Positions 49,914-62,480 of a stretch of 64,000 nt of DNA are shown here, in pieces. The stretch spans positions 62,001 to 126,000 of the forward strand of contig CAJNDS010000257.1 in the NCBI GenBank assembly GCA_905221605.1. The letters run 5' to 3'. Every line of letters starts with the position of its first letter. Position 1 is the first letter of the stretch. Position numbers and translations under genes: made by a program. This DNA is from Symbiodinium natans. Taxonomy: Eukaryota; Sar; Dinophyceae; Suessiales; Symbiodiniaceae. Under the pieces are notes generated by a model that was given only the letters and a program-made list of their open reading frames with translations, was not told the origin of the DNA and did not search any database.

Positions 49914-52900
49914 AGAGGGCGCAGCGTGAAATCTTGAGCTTGCTGTGAGGGATGTCTGAAGGGCTTTTCTTGAGACCAGTAAAGGGTCAAATGGTTTGGG
50001 GATGTTTGAGGGCTGTAACAGTTCAGGCAGCGCGAGCTGATTCCCAAGAGGCGAATGGCTCCAGTGTCCCTCACGAAATCTGAAAGGCGTGCTCTGCTTC
50101 CTGCCATGCTGGGCTGTTTGCACTTGCTGATTGCACATGCCTTGGTTTCTTTGGCTTTACGCGATCAGGTGAGCACACGATTCCATGCTTCGTGCTGAAT
50201 CAGTTTTTTCATGCAGGCAACATTGCGCATCCCTTCACATCATTGCAAGTTAGGGATGTGCAGAGTTCAACATCGAGAGGCTTGTTTCGGCCAATCGTGC
50301 CAGGCGACTTGGTGGTCAGAAGAACGAGGCTTTCCACATCAACGAGGAAGGCTGGCTCAAGGATGAGAGCAGCAGCCTGGCAGCAAATCTGCACACAAAT
50401 ACACGCATTTGCACACATGAATTGGCACACCAGCCCTGTAGTTCATTCTGAAATGTCGCAAGCCGCGGGCAAGGTTACCGTCGAGTCCGTGCCTTGTTGA
50501 TGGACCTCCGAGCTTCGGGATCAGTGTCCTTCGAGTTGATGAACCTCAAGGACGTGAGTCCTGCGGATGGGCAGTCAGCCCAGCACCCAGCATTTTTATA
50601 GGGTCAGAGAATCGTCGTGAGGCAGTTGCTGCGACATGGCAGTACAGCTCGACGATCCTGAATCTTGGGGTTGTGATCTGCTTAGGTGCTCTTCATCTCC
50701 AACATCGATGGCTCGCCGTCGCTTTCGCCGCATTTCGCGCTGGGAGAGTTGGTGCAAGTCGCACGTTCAGGAGGCTGCATTGCAGTAGGCAGTCAGCAAG
50801 CTGCTTCTCTCTATGACTCCATGTGGGCGTTTGATGTATGTGCAGCTGATGCTTTTCTCTATGTGGGAGGTTTATTCGTACGCGCGGGTGTGTAGTCACA
50901 AGTGACCATCAAAAAGCGATCTACGGAATCGAGAGTCTGTCCTCCCGTGCAAGATGTTACAGAGTGGATGAGCCAAGTCAGCCACATGCAAAGGCAATTC
51001 CTGGCCGATTCAGCCCTGGACACCGTGCGCGAGGCGGTCTCTTCGTTTTTGTTCATCGGCAAGAAAGTGTTTGTCAACTTTTCAAGAGTGTCTTGAATTT
51101 GTTTGACTTGCAGCAGGGAAACCGCTGGAGTGAGATGGAGAAGAAAAATGAGATGGTAACATGAATAGTAAGCGAGGGGTAAAGGCTCCTGCGAGATACT
51201 TCTGAAGCGCTTGGTGTGGTTTTGGTATCTTTTGGAGATTGAACGCGCTCCTGGAGCCTTGGAGCGCCCTTCCGTGTCGCGATGCTCCCCTCGTTGTAAG
51301 GGGCCTTGCGCTGGCATAGTTTTTTGTGTCGCTTCGAGTCTAGACGTCAGCAACAAGCTCGGACATTCGGCATTTTCCGAAATAGGCACTAAGAAGGACA
51401 AAGCCTGTGGCTTTCAATAGAACCTGCAAAACGGATAACAATACAAGAAGGCACGGGAAATGCAAGCCAAGAAGAACAAGCATGGGCTTCGACAGGGCCT
51501 CATCAAGGGAAGTGGTGGGACGCTGCTGCTATCTACCCGGCGGGCTGAATGGCTGACGGAGGACTGATTTTGGGGGCTGGCTTACTCCAGGCCCTCAGGG
51601 TGTGGCGAGGGTTGAGGTAGGGTATAGGGCCCCCCATGTTACTAATGACCCCATGTTACAGATCTCTTTGGCCATGTTCTGAATCGGGGTGGCAGGCTAT
51701 CAATACAGACTGGAGGAAGAATGAGTTTGGCTGCAGTAAACAAGTTTCACATATTGTTTGGTCCGAACATTGTCCGAAGGCACCTTTAAGACTGGCTGAA
51801 CTCATCTGAATGATGCCAGTGCGATTCCCGGTCAGCACAAGCATGAAAAAGTCGTGGTCGGCTTTCTGCCCTATCTGCCTATATCGTTGTCTCAGTGATG
51901 TGTTGTCTGTTTGTGAAAACACCAACGCCGCCATAGTTCTGATACACTCTCTGGACCTTTTGGCGTGCCGGCAGCCAAGCATCCCAACCTGTAACGCTCC
52001 AATCTTAGAGGTTGTTGCTTCGCCAATGTTGTTTGAATGCTGTTCGCAGGACAGTCGCATTGAAGAAGGTGAAACGAAGCAGCAAGGCCGGTTGACAGGT
52101 CATCCCTGCATGCGTCAGCATTTGTCAGTGGTGTCATCAACGGGTCCATATACAGAGTCCACAGACGATGTCTTGGCCAGAAACAGGCCGGACTTTGGCA
52201 TAAAGACAAACATCAAAACATAGCAGGCCTACAGTACTTTCCGCCAATTGAGCACCTGTGCGCCGATGCATTTGGTACATTGCAGAGTGTTCACATATCC
52301 CACATACATGGCATCTTCGGTATGCCAAGCAACCGACAGGTTGAGCCTCGAAACTTGTGGAGAGCCTTCGAAAGCCAAAGGCTCCCGTGCCATTGCACAG
52401 CTACCGCATGTTGCGGCGCTTGGACCCGATCGTGCAACTTTTTACTCTGTACTGTTGTTGCAGTTTAGGGCTCAAACGAACCAGTTGACTGCCCATATCC
52501 AAAGTAGACTTCGACAACAGATATACATCGAAGCTTGACCTATCTGAGGTGGCAGGCCCGCCAGATCAACTCTTTGGACAGGCGTGTGACATCCGCATGG
52601 TGCCTGATGCAGCAGTGTTAGGTTTAGGGGGCAGCTCTCGATCGTTTTTGGTTACCGTTTCCCTCTTCCTCGCTCCCCATCTCCCCGCGGGTGCAGGTTC
52701 TACGTCAAGCTGAACGACTTGTTACCAGGCAGCAATCGTGCACGTGTAGTTGTCCTCAACTAGTTGGGTTCAAGAAGCAACAGTTCCCACTGCGACCCTG
52801 TGCTCCGCTATTGACGCTGCTGCTGTGCAGTCTTCTTCCGCTTGGCTGCTCTGGACTGCTATCTGTCGTGCCCCCAGTCTCAAGATCGGCAGCTGCAGGC

Positions 52901-55466
52901 AACGATGGTGGCTTGGAGTTCTCGCGATGTTGGGTTGTGTGGTGAACTTTGTCTTGAGGCGCCTCAGCGCTGGGTTGCTGCCTTCAAGCAGAACTTAAGT
53001 TCGTACTTGCGGTTCACAATTCAGAGCCATAAATCATGAATGAGGATGTCGTTCATGAAATGAGGGCATTAACACTTCATGGCGGCAAGCCTCGGGTTTG
53101 TCTGCAAGCAGCCAGCTTCCAGAATTGAAAAGTTGAAAGGCTGTAGGTGCTAACTCACCCAAGAAGTAAAGACAAGTTTTTTGCTGACAAGCAAGGACAT
53201 GGAATAACAATGGATACTAAAGATCGGCGAAAAATCGGCCAAAGTTCGCGGCGAGTTTGCGGCTTCACTTCGGGATCGCTTGACAAGGCTTCGCGTCAAG
53301 CGCCCGGAGTTTTTGCTTGTCTGCTTGTGCCCTTTCAAGGTGGTTGTGGCTTGCCTGGTGCCGGTAGGGCGGAAGGCCCTTGTCTAAGCTTGATAACTGA
53401 ATTGCTTTTGGACTCTGATGAGTTTGGAAGGCTTGGGTGCACACACGCAATCTATCAAGTCGGCTATGCTGTTTCGGGTCAAGGCTGCGAGTTCACGCAT
53501 AAAGCATGTGTGATTGTGCTTGTGCTTTCTGTTGTTTTTGTGTGTTGCTTACGGTTTTCTCGATGTTTGCTTTGTGCAATGAGAGCCCGGGGAAATTATG
53601 AACATAGTATTGTGAGGGTGAAGAAGAGAAACGGGGTTCGTACTTTCTTACAATTAATATTATTGCGCGCTGTCATCATATTATTTGTTTTCACTTCTCT
53701 CTACACAATATTAATACTGGTTTCGCTCATGTGTTCATTAGATTCATGCGTTCGTTTCCCTTCCTGAAAGCTTAATTCACACGGACTAGTAATGTAGCAC
53801 CCGTAATATAGTATTCTTGTTTCGTTCGTGCATTCGCTTCGCTTTTGTACAAATAATTCAGACACTTCTCTTCACGGTACATTCAGGCTGTCACTTGTGG
53901 TTCGCTTGTTCATTCGGCTCACTCATTCACTTCAAAAACAGAAAAGCGAAAGATAATAGGGGCTTTTTAGTTCATTCCTTTCACCTTCATGTGCAAGTCT
54001 ATGATTCATCAGCTGTGGTGCAAATGACTATGGCTTTTGCCTTCTGCTTTTCTGATTCTTGGTGGCCTCTTGCTTTGGCGTTTTTTCGGTTGATTGCTTT
54101 GTGCTTTAGTGTTTTGCTTTGTTCTATGTGTTGCCTTCTGCGTTTATGTTTCTTGCTTTGCTTGTTGTCGTGTATTTGTTTGCAAAGTGCTCTTTTGCAC
54201 TTGGTTCTATGCCTTCGTGTTGTTTACGCTTTATGCTGTGTTCTACATCTTCTACATTCTGATTCTGTACTCATTTTGGTTTGTGCTTTGGTCTTTGTCT
54301 CTGGTGTTCTGCTCATTTCGTGCTGTTTGTGTTTTGCTGGTTTTTGATAGGGGGGGAGATGGCCCGGCGTCCGGTAGCAAGAGAATGAACCAGCAAACGC
54401 CTGGCAAATCCTAAGTGATTTTTCCATCAAGACACAGAGGACATTAGGGGGCATATGGAGCAAACTGGGAAGGCAGTAGGAGTGCTTTCAATAGTTTCTA
54501 CTAGCCTATGAAGCAGAAAACCGAGAGGAAAAGGATGAACAGTAAAGGCAGAGAGAGAAATACAGGTTTGCCTATGCAGCTACAAAAGCTTGAGGGTTGT
54601 CGGTAACCAGAGGCAAGGAGGCCAAGAAGCAAGACAACAAGCACCTACAAGAAATGTAGGGCTTGTCAGGGTTAAAACATAGGTGTGGCTACTCCAATAT
54701 GAGGAAATAGAGGTTTGCCGCTAAAGTAAACGTAGGAGAAACTGAGGAGAGACAGGTTCTCTTCTGCAAAAACAAAAGTCCAAAAGCAACAGAATCCAGA
54801 AACAATCCGGGCCCTTTATAGCTGCCCACCATCAGGCTCCGTCTATGCTTCAGCTTGTGTCAACATGCTCGGGATGGTCGCCAGATGCCAAAGGCATGAG
54901 CCTGGATGCTGTTTGTATTCCAATTGCGGCAGTGTCATTGCAGGGAGTGCTGGATCTTCCCATTGTTAGGTGAAGCTGTGTGTGCGATGTTTGTGCAGTT
55001 ATGAACGTTCTGTGCATGAAACTCGTGTGATCCTCGCGTAGTTTTTGCCCAAGCGTGTCACATGAGAAGCTGGAGCCTCGCATGACTTGGCCACGGGTTC
55101 TGAAGCTTGCATGGTGGCTGCCGGAGTTCGATTGACATGGCCAGCCGAAACGCGCAGACGGTCTGGGTCTCTGCTGGAGGGCTTCGGAACCCCAAGCAAA
55201 TCATGTTGCAGCACAGCTGTTGTTATTTGCAATATGAGGTACCAGTGGAAGTTGGGGCAGCTGACGATGATTTTGAGGTGCCGCCTTCGGTAGATCTCGC
55301 AGGGACCTCCACGCTATGAGAACGTGTTGCTGTCACCTGCACAGCGTGGTCACACTCGGCATTTGTCTTGCGTGGCAGGCATCACCTTCTTCTTCAAGCT
55401 CCCGCAGCCTTATGGCCGGGGGGGAAGGGGGGCTGTCGAGAGTAAACTACAGCGCAGAGAAATGAA
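49914..55466. other. 5.5-kb stretch without a confident gene
   Basis: Short frames such as 50686-50895 (ISNIDGSPSLSPHFALGELV) look protein-like but stand alone. 53500-54350 is T-rich, and its long frames are compositional. Introns of a large gene are possible. Confidence 0.45.
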
Positions 55467-55515
55467 ATGAGTTCGGAAACCCTCCATCAGACGGCGCACA
55501 CAGCTGTACGATGCT

Positions 55516-55872
55516 GTGCAGGAAAACTGCCGTGTGCTGCAGCTTGGTGTTACAGCTCAGTTCTCTTTATTTTTGTTTTTGCGTGGCCAGGCTGCCGAAG
55601 CCAGAAGAAGCTTCCAGGCCCCTCATTTTCACTTCTGCAGTCGATGTCCGGTGCCATTTCCCTGCGGTCACAGACACATTGTCAGTGTGACCTTACGTGG
55701 TGGCCGTACTTTGAATGGTGTGCCCGCTTATCCAACGTGGCAGGACCTGATTGCAGATCTAGGAGCTTTGCAGGCGAAGCTCTTAGAGGCCACGGGTGCG
55801 GACTGCGCAGTAGGCGTGTGTTTTCATGCCCGACAGGGTCATGCTCCTTTGCGTGCACTTCTGACCTTCTGA
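55516..55872 (+). other. Coding-like ORF, possible exon
   Basis: A 118-codon frame whose second half reads well (RHIVSVTLRGGRTLNGVPAY, then TWQDLIADLGALQAKLLEAT). No family recognised. The preceding short frame at 55107-55319 may belong with it. Confidence 0.25.
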
Positions 55873-56696
55873 CAAGCTGTGGACCTGTGGTGGCGGTGAC
55901 AAGTTGACAGGCACATGTGCAAGAATTACAAGCTTCCGCTCCGTCGACACTCCTGGAGCCAACTACACCTGCCAGCTGCCCTCCGCATCTGGAGGCCTTA
56001 GTTCTGAGCATTGTTTGGCAGGTTGACTTGCAGGGAAACGCAGAAAGTGCCTTGAAAACCTTGTCATGGCCCTAGTCTTAGCGTGTTGGCGTGGTAGATG
56101 TGCTGCCAAGTCTGCCATCTCAACCCCCCCCACCGATCCCCACCGATCCTCATTGGGTCCGAAAGAAAAAATGCAAAAATGCCGTATGTGCTCACAGTAT
56201 TCTTGGTTTTTTTTGAGCCCAAAAATGGAGACCAGAACAGAAGGCGATTCGCAGCTGCAAGGCCCTTTGTTTTCCTCTTCAGCACATGAAAGCCCTCAGA
56301 TTCGGATTTTGTCAGTTTTGACTTTCATCCTTACGAAATGTATCGGTGAGGAGGGGGGGGCAGGCCACGACTCAGTCCGATCTCGGTCGTGTGGGCAACT
56401 GCGAGGCACTTTCGAGATGCGAACCATAGCGTCGGGAGCGGCATGAGACAACTTGAGATGAAGCAACTTGAGATAGCTTGAGGCCTCGAGTCCGGCACAT
56501 GTGTCCTCTATCGCAGTTCGTCATACCGGGCTTGGCGTGCAGAGAACTCGAAACCTTTCTTGGGTTGACCCATTGATTCACTAGCCGAGTCATTTGACCC
56601 TACATATTGGAGCCCATTAGTCCAACCTCTTGGGCCCAATGTGGTTGGCACAAGAACCCACTAACAAGGTTCACGTGATCGGGTTCGTGACTGCGA

Positions 56697-56966
56697 GTGA
56701 ATGGGTTAATGGACATGCCACGCCAGCCTGTGTACATGGGGCAGGGTGGGCTGCAGATTTGCTTGAGCGGGCAGGTGGCCACAGATGCTGTGGACATTGG
56801 CTCCCCGGAGAGGCCCACGAGTCTCAGTATTTTTCTCATGTGCGCGCCTCTTACGCCCAGGCTGGGCCGTCTGTCACCGATCCACAAGTTCATGCTGGCA
56901 CGGCAGCGGGGTGCATTCGCGGCTCGCAGACTTTCTGACGAGAGGGAATCTGAGTGCCTCGGATGA
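56697..56966 (+). other. Coding-like ORF, possible exon
   Basis: Ninety codons; the best part is SIFLMCAPLTPRLGRLSPIH. An overlapping frame is equally long, so coding status is doubtful. Confidence 0.15.
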
Positions 56967-57655
56967 TGTCCAAGGCGTGATTTCTGGATTTGGAGTAGAT
57001 ATTCAGTCAGGCACCTGTAAGGTCGCATAAAGTTGGATTCAAACTGTGTAGCCTTAGACAACTCGAAGTTTCAGAAGCCCCACTCCTTCGGAAGTACGTT
57101 TGTCAGGAATGTGCGGCAAGCGTTCCTGGGCTGCAGTGGGGATGTCTGAGGCTACATAAGTATTGTCTGAGTGGCAGTCGTAAACTGATGTGAGCTGCAG
57201 GTTGGGTGGGAGACGCCGGAGTATCACAGCAACGGACAGGCTAGCCTTGGCCATGAGCCACTTTGTCGCAGTGGACTAGATTGACTAGATTCCGGGTTTT
57301 CACCTGTGAAGGCACAGTCACAGAGGCATGTTCAATTTCCGAGTGCTAAGACCAGGCTGGGAGTGGGTTTAGCAAATTTTTGTGGGGCAGCTCCGCACAC
57401 GAGAAGTTGCGGTACCGAAGGAGATGCGGCCGCTTTCGAGGAGCAAGTCCGAAAGGAGGCCTCCTCCTACGAGGTGCATGGGGTCCGTGCAGGGATTGGG
57501 TTGACCAATTATGTGTCAGTGTGGGAAAACTTTGAAAACCCTTGGCTCCAGTAGCAGCACGTTCCATCAAGTTCCACTAGGTGGATCGCTACCAGCTTCG
57601 GTCCAATTTTGACATTGGTGACATCGAGCTCGTGGAATCCTGGCACGCTGCAAAT

Positions 57656-57687
57656 GGGGGCGGGGGGGCGGGGAAGGGGGGGGAGAG
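57656..57687. repeat. G-rich tract, quadruplex-prone
   Basis: Five or more runs of at least four guanines within 32 bases. A similar tract lies at 62048-62067. Confidence 0.75.
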
Positions 57688-60540
57688 GTATGGCGGAGTT
57701 CTGTCGGGTTTTGTACTCCTCGATGTTGAGATCTTGCCCTCTTCTGGGAAAAGGTAGCCACGAAGGCTGAGACCTGAGATCTGAGACCTTCTGAGGAGAT
57801 GAAGCGCAGAAGCATCACAAAGCAGTACTCAGACGCACCTTGGAAGTGTTGTGGGCCATTGCTGTGGGTTGTTTCAGGCTCTGGACTGTCTGTTTTTCAC
57901 ACCACTGGTGTTTCAGAGAGAAATCTCAAGAGCACGACAGACCCGTGATTGCTCGACTGAAGCTGGTTTGTGCAGAGTCCCAACGCTTGTGGTGGTAGAA
58001 GATGCCTTATGACTGTCCTTCTGGTGTGGACGTTGTCGGGTCGTCTGATGTGTCGATGAAACAAGCATGGCCTACGCAGGCAGCTGAGCCACATCTAAAG
58101 CGCACGACTTCTTCGGACTCGGATCCAGGAGGACCAACACCCACGGAGGCAGGACACAAGCACCGAGTGGTGTGTTTTTGGGAACTTTGCGCGCGCTTGG
58201 ATGCGGGGTGCAATCGCCATCGGTCTCAGGTGCAGGAAGATCGCATGTTGAATTCCTGGTCGAAGCTGTTCCCCATCCACCCGCCGACTGCTCGGAAGGG
58301 ATCGTCAGTGGGCTAGAGCAAGGACATGCATCTAGACAAGCCCGCATATGTGGGATCTTCATTGGGCTGCATGTCAAGCCGGCCATGCTTCGGGTGTGTC
58401 CAGGTTCCAGGTAATTCTTGGGGTTCGTCTCGGGGTTCTGTGCTTACTGTGCAAATGGGGCAAAAATGCATTGAGGTCTTCGAGGAGACGTATTGCGTGG
58501 GATGCTTGGAGCCAACGATTGGGGGCTTATCAGCACTCTGTTTCAGCCAGTTCGGTGGTGTAGATTCAGTAGAAGGCCGAAACTGACTTTCCTTTCCTGA
58601 GCGAGGCCAGAGCTTTAGGCCTGTTTGTTGTGTTTATTCTAGTTGGGACCCCAACCTTAGTCTTCGATTCCGAATTGATACCAGGCAAACGTTCTGGGAC
58701 TGCCCTTTCAAGTGGGCTGAGAGGCAGATTCCGCATAGAATGGTGTACGAGAACTCAGGGACATCAAGGTTTGTCTTTTGACAGTGCGGCACTGACCTTG
58801 GGTCCAGCCACTTGAGTGGTGCGGCATGGCTTGGCAGATTCCTTTCAAGCCCCTTTGTTCCTTACAGCTCTCACTAACCCCATGTTGGCTCTCAATCCCC
58901 TACCAACACGCCGATTGACCTCCGCGCCCTTGTAGCGGTCCCGGGAGGAGGATGAGGTGAGACACGTTGTTTCCGCACGGGTGCGATTCAAGATTTGGGC
59001 GCGACGCCTGGAAGTGGTTTGGGCGTAGACATAACCATTCTTGCTCCGTCTTGCTTCCGCCCCTTCCACCGTGTGGAAAGGACCAAGGACCTTTCACGTC
59101 TGTTCCTGCCGGCCAGGCGGTCGGGCGCGGAAAAATCTGCATGCGACTGCGCCGATCCATCCGAACCCTGAGCCCCAAATCGCAAACCTGCTGCGCAGTG
59201 TAGCTGACGTTGGTTCAGTGCAGTGAGTCAGTAGTAGCTAAATGTCCTTGCACACGCGTTACCTGTTCAACAACACTCAAGCACCACAAGCCCAAGGAAC
59301 TACTGGCAATGGCCTTGCTTTTCTTCGACATGGCTGCTTGGCTCGTGTTCGTGAGTTCTTGCTCTGTATGCTGGCCAGGGCCCTGTGTTGTCTACACTCG
59401 TGGTACGACACAAGCTTGCAAATGGGCTGATAAACCCGGGCCCTTTCAGTTTGCGCGGACGGGTCTTGGAGGTTAGGAGCCAAAGCTAACAACCAACCGT
59501 CGTCGGACTTTCAGGGAAGTTTAAGAGCTGCAGCACACTGTAATGTTCAGGTTGCTACTCCGATGATGGCAGTTGCCTCAGCCAGCTCAACATGGAACTG
59601 TGGAACAACTCTTCAGAGTGCCGTTGCGGTATGTTGTTGTCATGTCTGCCGGCTCGTCTCCGTTTTCAAAAAGATCACAAGTTATATGTCGTGCATGCAT
59701 GCTAGCCAGCTGTGCCAAGTTTGGCTTATCGTGGCCGTCTTGCAGGTCTTTGATTTGCCAGACGTAGCTTTTCTGCGTGTGATGAGCGTTCCTGCCTTAG
59801 CCGACTCCAATGTCAAAGACTTTCTGAGTCTTTGAGTCTCTCCTCAGAAGATTCCACATGTCAAGTTGCTTCGGACTTGGAGTTGCTCTGGACACATGGC
59901 GCCGACTTAGGTCGCTTGCACTCTCTATTGGATGCTTGACATCCCAATGTCTATGCTGACTGCCACATACCGGAATGGGAACCTGGTGACCAGCTACTGG
60001 GTTATCTTTCATATGCTTCTCGTCGGCAGGGATCTCTCAGCCGCACCCAAAGCATTCCTAGGCCCTCTTAGGCCCCAAAGATCACGTCACAAAGAAGACC
60101 ATACCAAGACCTTGTACCATGTCGAGAGCGGCGCCTCAAAAAGAAAGGTACTCACGAACATGGATGCCAATCGATGTACTCCTTGTGGCGGGCTTAGTGA
60201 AGCTGGTCATTATCTCCTGTGTCACCGTTGCATCATGCAATGAGTGCAATGTTGAGGCGTGTGTGGATTTGGTTGCGACCGTTGCAGATGTAAGCACTGC
60301 CGATACGCTCACATTGGCAAGAGCGGTCAGGCAGGGTTGCATCGAACAGACCCCATTCATGAAGCAGGAAACTCTTTGTTGTGGCTGTTAACTGGCTGCG
60401 CTTGGACCATCGTTGCACACCCACTGATGCTGTGTCCGTGCAAGTGCAAGTCATATGAGTAGCAGGCAATTACTGCAGGCTGATACAGGTACCTTGTAAC
60501 AGTGGCAAGCCGAAAGCAGAGCACGATCTCACGGCCAATG
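57688..60540. other. No recognisable gene
   Basis: Only short overlapping frames, no domain, no repeat of note. Confidence 0.5.
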
Positions 60541-60597
60541 CTGCAACACTGCCTGCAACACTGCCTGCAACACTGCCTGCAACACTGCCTGCAAACC
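60541..60597. repeat. (CTGCCTGCAACA) tandem repeat, about 4.5 copies
   Basis: A perfect 12-base unit, read directly. Confidence 0.9.
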
Positions 60598-61260
60598 ACA
60601 ACGACGCACTTCTTTCATGCAGGACTGGGCGAATCCTCCGAATGTTGCGGCTGGCACGGTTGCTGCGTGTTGTGAAGCTGCACCTGAGCAAAAGTCAAGC
60701 AGAATTTTAGGGCCTGGATGCAAGGGGTGCCAGGGGCTCTCATTTTATTTGGGCAAGCGCCTAGCTTTGCTCGGGCTATGCTCCTGCTATGCTTGGTCTG
60801 CCGCAGTTCCTTCAGGAAGCGCCTCTCCGAAGACTTTAAGCGGCGCTTGGCAGGCGAAATCGATGCTCGGCGGATGATGAAATGCTCATCGTGAACCTTT
60901 GCAAACTATGGTGTGAACATTGTAACATGGTCCAATGAAACAGTCCTGACAACACACACGAGGCCGTTTTTCTGGTGAATGTCACCCAGCTCTTCATGTC
61001 GACTATGCTGCTGACCCATGTCCTGGCATGTGTGCCGCAGCAGCACCTGATGTTTGTGATGTTGAATAGAAGAACTGTCAGTCCTTTGCACACAAGTCTC
61101 AGCATCAAGGGATTGAAGCATCAGTCGTGTTAAGTTTCGGCGCTCCGGTGTAGCTGCCTCTGCTTGACGTGAGGTGTGGTATTGGCTTGGCAGCGAGGCC
61201 TCGGCGAAAGTGTTATGAACAGAACCTTGAGCACAGGCACGTGCCCCGCTAGGAAGAAGG

Positions 61261-61461
61261 ATGGGTCTACACCGAAGGATTGCATGGCCAGGATCTAGGA
61301 CAGCTCCTGGGTCAGAGGAATCAGTGTGGTTAGAATGGTTGGAACCATTCGAAGCTGGGTATCCAGGCCTGTTCGACGAGGCAGAGAAGCCAACACCAGG
61401 TCCTGTAAAAAAGCCTAAGACAAAGGTTGGCGCCTTCATCAAAAGCCCCCCTACTTGCTGA
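61261..61461 (+). other. Short coding-like stretch
   Basis: ATG 61261; VWLEWLEPFEAGYPGLFDEA followed by a lysine/proline tail. It may be an exon; the opposite strand has a long but low-complexity frame. No family recognised. Confidence 0.2.
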
Positions 61462-61599
61462 GTGCTGGCATGTGTTCTGTTGTCCTGAACGTGTGGGTTG
61501 CTGGTGTGGAAAGGATAAACATCATTCTGAAGTTTCTTCATCAGTTCAGTCAGGATCAACGAAGTAGAAAGGATCAAACACAAATTCAGGCGCTGACAT

Positions 61600-61790
61600 A
61601 AGAGACAGGAGGCGAGGGAGGGTAAGCACAGGCCGGGAGTCGAAGACAGGAAGGAAAGAGAGGGACATAAAGAAGTAAAGAGAGACAGCAGGAAGAAGGA
61701 AATGCCGATATTTTCACACAGAAATAAAGAAAGGAAGAAAAAGAAGGAGAACATGAACAAAAGAAAGAACGAGCGAGAGAGAGACAGTAT
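61600..61790. repeat. Purine-rich simple sequence (GGAAG/GAAAG)
   Basis: Almost only A and G on the plus strand. It creates the Phe/Leu/Ser-rich part of the 372-codon minus-strand frame at 60906-62024. Confidence 0.8.
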
Positions 61791-62240
61791 CAGATTCCTC
61801 GTCTTCGAGGAGTCTTTTCTGTTGGGGAAGCAAGGGTTGAAAGAGGGACAATATGGCGAAACGACGTACAAACAGGCTTCTGAAGCCGACTTCAAGAACG
61901 CTTTGTTCCTTTCAGTGAGTAGCCGTGGCAAACGTATACATTTCGCGGACCCCAGCCACTTCTTGGGACAGCAACGAATTTGAGCCCAGAGCCGGCCGGC
62001 ACTCGGGATGGGACCATACATCATGATGCGAGGATTGTGTTAGTGATGGGGGGGGAGGGGGGGGGAGCTGCTCGGCCCCCGAGCCCCCCCGCCTTTCCAG
62101 AAAGCGTGGTGAAGGGTTTTTCAGCAGAGGTGGTCTTCGTGAAGTTGTCGTGATGGTATGACATCAGGGTATTAAGGAGCGATTTGAACATTGAGTCATC
62201 TTCATCCGCGGGGTACGGTTGGCGGGACCCACCGCACCTC

Positions 62241-62480
62241 CGGACAATCGCGCTGGCGCGTGGGGCGTCCTCTCTTGGTTCTCCCGGCGTGTCCTGACGC
62301 TGGCAAATGGGGCGTCCTTGATCCTCTAGGTGCTTCTGGCGTGTCCTGACGCCGGCGCGTGGGACATCCTCGAAATTCTGATCACAAACGACGACCCTCT
62401 CGGTGATCGCGGGGTGTCCTGGCGTCCACGAATTTTTGGGGGGCAAACGACATCCTTGCGGTGCTTGCGGTGTGTCCTGA
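62241..62480. repeat. Degenerate ~60-bp tandem repeat (GCGTGTCCTGACGCTGGC)
   Basis: GTGTCCTGAC/GTGTCCTGGCGTC recurs four or five times with GGGGCGTCCT-type blocks between. A minus-strand frame across it encodes RQDTPGEPREDAPRA-type repeats and is probably not a gene. Confidence 0.65.

Noticed and set aside
53817-54347. 176-codon hydrophobic ORF, apparently multi-membrane-spanning
   Set aside because: The region is T-rich (GCTTTGTG-type runs), which yields Leu/Phe/Cys in several overlapping frames. No start context or family.
60906-62024. 372-codon ORF on the minus strand
   Set aside because: Its centre is the complement of a purine-rich simple repeat (Phe/Leu/Ser runs), and the rest has no domain. 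A plus-strand frame at 61261-61461 looks more coding.
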